The translations under genes were made by a program, and so were the position numbers. The notes below the pieces were generated by a model that saw only the letters and a list, made by a program, of their open reading frames with translations, searched no databases and had not been told where the DNA came from. Of a stretch of DNA of 64,000 nt, positions 61,790 through 64,000 are shown piece by piece. Numbering within the stretch: the first letter of the stretch is position 1; every line of letters begins with the position of its first letter. The stretch is taken from assembly GCF_020866845.1 (NCBI RefSeq), contig NZ_CP086594.1, forward strand, positions 3,190,001-3,254,000. The letters run 5' to 3'. The DNA is from Sphingomonas radiodurans (GTDB lineage: Bacteria; Pseudomonadota; Alphaproteobacteria; Sphingomonadales; Sphingomonadaceae).

Positions 61790-64000
61790 TCAGCCCGCCT
61801 TGCGCGTGAGCTTCGACGTCGGCTGGTTGAGCCGCTCCAGATTGAAGTTCTGCGCGAACTCGAGGCCGGCGCGGCCGTCGGCGGCCCAGCGGATGGTGGC
61901 GGGGAACAGCTGGTTTTCGAGCAGTTCGATCTGCACGTCGACGCCGATCGCCTCGTCGGGGAATTCCACCCCGTCGATCATCGCGCCGGTCGCGGAAATG
62001 TTGCGGATGCGGACTTCGCCGGCTTCGTCGCCCATCTCGATCCGCGCCGAGCGCAGCATCTTGGAGCGGTTCGCACGGCTGACGCGATGGCCGACGGCGG
62101 TGATCCGCCCGCCATCCGTGATCAGCTGTGCCAGCACGTCCTCGGCGCGCGCCGGGCGACCGTAGACGAAGCCCTGGATATGGCTGCAGCCCAGATCGCG
62201 GATCAGCCCGATCTCGTCCTGCTGCTCCACCCCTTCGGCAGTCGTCTCCATGCCGAGCGTGTCGGCGAGCGTGACGATCGCCTTGATGATCGCCGCGTTG
62301 CGATTGCCCGATTCGATCGCGCCGCGTACGAAGCTCTGGTCGATCTTGATCTTGTCGAACGGCGCCTTCTTCAGATAGCCAAGCGACGAATAGCCGGTGC
62401 CGAAATCGTCGAGCGCCAGCCGCACGCCGATGCCCTTCAACGCCTTGAACATCTGATCCGACGACGCATCCTCGTTAAGGAACACTCCTTCGGTGATCTC
62501 GAGTTCGAGCCGCGCGGCGGAGATGCCGGACGAAGCGATGGCGCTGGTCACCACCGCCGGCAGTGCGGGGTTGGCGAACTGGATCGGCGAGACGTTGACC
62601 GCGACCCGCACATTCTCGGGCCAGCGCGCGGCCTCGGCGCAGGCGGTGCGCATCACCCATTCGCCGATCGCGTCGATCAGCCCGCATTCCTCGGCGATCG
62701 GCACGAAGTCCGCTGGGCTGATCGCGCCGCGGGTGGGATGGACCCAGCGCAGCAGCGCTTCATAGCCGACGATCCGCGCGTCGCCGGTCGAAACGACCGC
62801 CTGATAGGCAAGGTGGAACTGGTCGCTTCCCAGCGCCTGCCGAAGGTCGTCCTCCAACCGCTTGCGGTTCTGCGCGCCCTCCAGCATCTCGTCGCGATAG
62901 AAACGGTACATGCCGCGCCCGTCCGCCTTGGCGGCATAGAGCGCGAGATCGGCGTTGCGGATCAGTGTCTCGCTGTCGTCGCCATGTTCGGGTGCGATCG
63001 CGATGCCGATCGAACAGCCGATCGCGATTGACGAGCCCTTGATGAAATAAGGCTGTGAGAGCGCGGCGATGATTTCCTGCGCCAGGCTGCCGAGGCTCTC
63101 GCGGTTGCCCTCGCTCGGCAGCACGACCTGGAATTCGTCGCCGCCCAGCCGACCGACGAGGCCGGCGTCGCCCACCGCGCGCTGCACGCGCTGCGCGACC
63201 TGCTTCAACAGCTCGTCACCGATCTGATGCCCGAGCGTGTCGTTGACCGTCTTGAAGCGATCGAGATCGAGCAGGAACAGCCCGGTCGTCGTGCGCGGGC
63301 CTTGCGCGGGCGCCAACGTCTGATCGAGCGCGAGCCGCATCCGCTGGCGATTGGCAAGCCCGGTGAGGCTGTCGAACAGCGCAAGGCGGTTGATCTCGGC
63401 ATCGGCGCGGCGCCGCTCGGTGAGATCGGAACCCGAGCCGATGAAGCCCTGGAACCGCCCGAGATCGTCAAGCATCGGCCGGCCCGAGATCGACCACCAG
63501 CGATCCGCCTTGGTCTCGAACGCCGGGCGCACCGAATAGTCCGAGAAGCTGGTGCGCGAGGACAGGTGGAAGGTCAGCGTGCGCTCGGTATCGACCAGCG
63601 TCGAATCGACGCGGAAGATGTTGACCAGCCGCTCGCCGATCGCCGGGGTGCCGAGCGCGGCGAGTTCTCGCGCGACCTTGTCGGTCAGGTAGCTGACGTT
63701 GCCGGCGCGGTCGGTTTGCCAGAACCAGCCAGTGCCGTGGCTTTCATATTCCTGCACCAGCCGTGCGGCGAGGCGCTGGGCCTGCTCCTCCTCGCCGCGC
63801 GAGGCGAGAAGCTCGTGATCGCGCAAGGCGACGCGGCACACGCCGACAGCCAGCGCGACCGCGAGTAACGCAGCCGCCGCTGCGGCTAGCCCGAAGCCGG
63901 CGGTGATTGGCACCATCGCGGCGAGCGTGGCGGCGAAGGCGAGCGATGCCGCGCGCACCGCATGCAACGCAATCGCGGTGAGCACGATCGCGCCGAAGCC
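61790..64000 (-). CDS. PAS-GGDEF-EAL-PilZ-like membrane protein (5' end beyond window)
   Basis: At least 736 residues. Read from the edge: two or three hydrophobic helices, a PAS-like domain (around residues 75-190, with YESHGTGWFWQTDRAGNVSY), GGDEF (GRLGGDEFQVVLPSEGN) with most catalytic residues, EAL (GYEALLRWVHP, LEITEGVF, DDFGTGYSSLGYLK, KIKIDQSFV, AEGVE, QGFVYGRP) and a C-terminal region (RSARIEMGDEAGEVRIRNIS then ATGAMIDGVEF) like a PilZ domain. It should both make and break c-di-GMP under redox or light/ligand control and bind it through PilZ. The reading frame is open at the edge, with a GTG at 63985 only a minor alternative start. Confidence 0.9.
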   Translation of the reverse strand, partial: GFGAIVLTAIALHAVRAASLAFAATLAAMVPITAGFGLAAAAAALLAVALAVGVCRVALRDHELLASRGEEEQAQRLAARLVQEYESHGTGWFWQTDRAGNVSYLTDKVARELAALGTPAIGERLVNIFRVDSTLVDTERTLTFHLSSRTSFSDYSVRPAFETKADRWWSISGRPMLDDLGRFQGFIGSGSDLTERRRADAEINRLALFDSLTGLANRQRMRLALDQTLAPAQGPRTTTGLFLLDLDRFKTVNDTLGHQIGDELLKQVAQRVQRAVGDAGLVGRLGGDEFQVVLPSEGNRESLGSLAQEIIAALSQPYFIKGSSIAIGCSIGIAIAPEHGDDSETLIRNADLALYAAKADGRGMYRFYRDEMLEGAQNRKRLEDDLRQALGSDQFHLAYQAVVSTGDARIVGYEALLRWVHPTRGAISPADFVPIAEECGLIDAIGEWVMRTACAEAARWPENVRVAVNVSPIQFANPALPAVVTSAIASSGISAARLELEITEGVFLNEDASSDQMFKALKGIGVRLALDDFGTGYSSLGYLKKAPFDKIKIDQSFVRGAIESGNRNAAIIKAIVTLADTLGMETTAEGVEQQDEIGLIRDLGCSHIQGFVYGRPARAEDVLAQLITDGGRITAVGHRVSRANRSKMLRSARIEMGDEAGEVRIRNISATGAMIDGVEFPDEAIGVDVQIELLENQLFPATIRWAADGRAGLEFAQNFNLERLNQPTSKLTRKAG

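Overview
The window looks like a chromosomal segment of a sphingomonad (Alphaproteobacteria, Sphingomonas-like). I infer this from the high GC content, the GTG/TTG starts, the order aa3 oxidase subunit IV - pntAA - pntAB - pntB, the atpHAGDC operon with a very short epsilon subunit, a general-stress EcfG-type promoter, and protein sequences typical of that family. Most of the DNA is core metabolism and housekeeping. There is no prophage, CRISPR array or classical insertion sequence.

Layout. 1-3.7 kb: end of a DsbA-fold isomerase gene, a BrnT/BrnA toxin-antitoxin pair, and sdhC-sdhD-sdhA on the minus strand; sdhB does not follow. 3.8-6.6 kb: two tandem soluble chemoreceptors of the globin-coupled-sensor kind with almost identical signalling domains. 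6.7-12.9 kb: SDR, prmA, phhA, a COQ4-family gene, a DUF5694 gene and a sigma-54-type response regulator. 13.0-16.7 kb: transhydrogenase operon interrupted by a DUF559 gene between long inverted repeats. 16.8-25.4 kb: a winged-helix regulator, tRNA-Val, cpaF, ada, two exported TPR/peptidase-like proteins, a crotonase and a dienelactone-hydrolase-like enzyme. 25.5-31.2 kb: ATP synthase F1 operon, with a lipoprotein gene between atpG and atpD and palindromic repeat pairs in two of its gaps. 31.3-36.9 kb: PAP2 phosphatase, priA, xerC, csbD and ald. 37-46.9 kb: an EAL/hybrid-kinase/receiver signalling operon, a hydroxyacid dehydrogenase, a peptidase, cysS and an OmpR-type two-component pair. 47-64 kb: rpsU, FKBP, katE, gyrB, an MFS transporter, an OmpA/EF-hand protein, recF, nrdB, small membrane proteins, a DUF2171 gene, a second DUF559 element, nrdA, and a PAS-GGDEF-EAL-PilZ protein that runs off the end.

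The feature I find most worth following is a family of structured inverted repeats. In two places (14278-14729 and 58628-59134) the repeats flank a DUF559 (Vsr-like nuclease fold) gene. In two others (27637-27759 and 30838-30938) they form short pairs with only a spacer between them. All four sit in gaps of essential gene clusters (pnt, nrd, atp). The arrangement resembles the REP/REPIN-RAYT relationship, but with a nuclease-fold protein in place of a transposase; that functional link is my inference. A second, unrelated GC-rich palindrome family occurs at 8331-8424, 9334-9364 and 56527-56649.

Start sites were chosen by ribosome binding site, overlap with the upstream gene and family length; where they are unsure this is stated.
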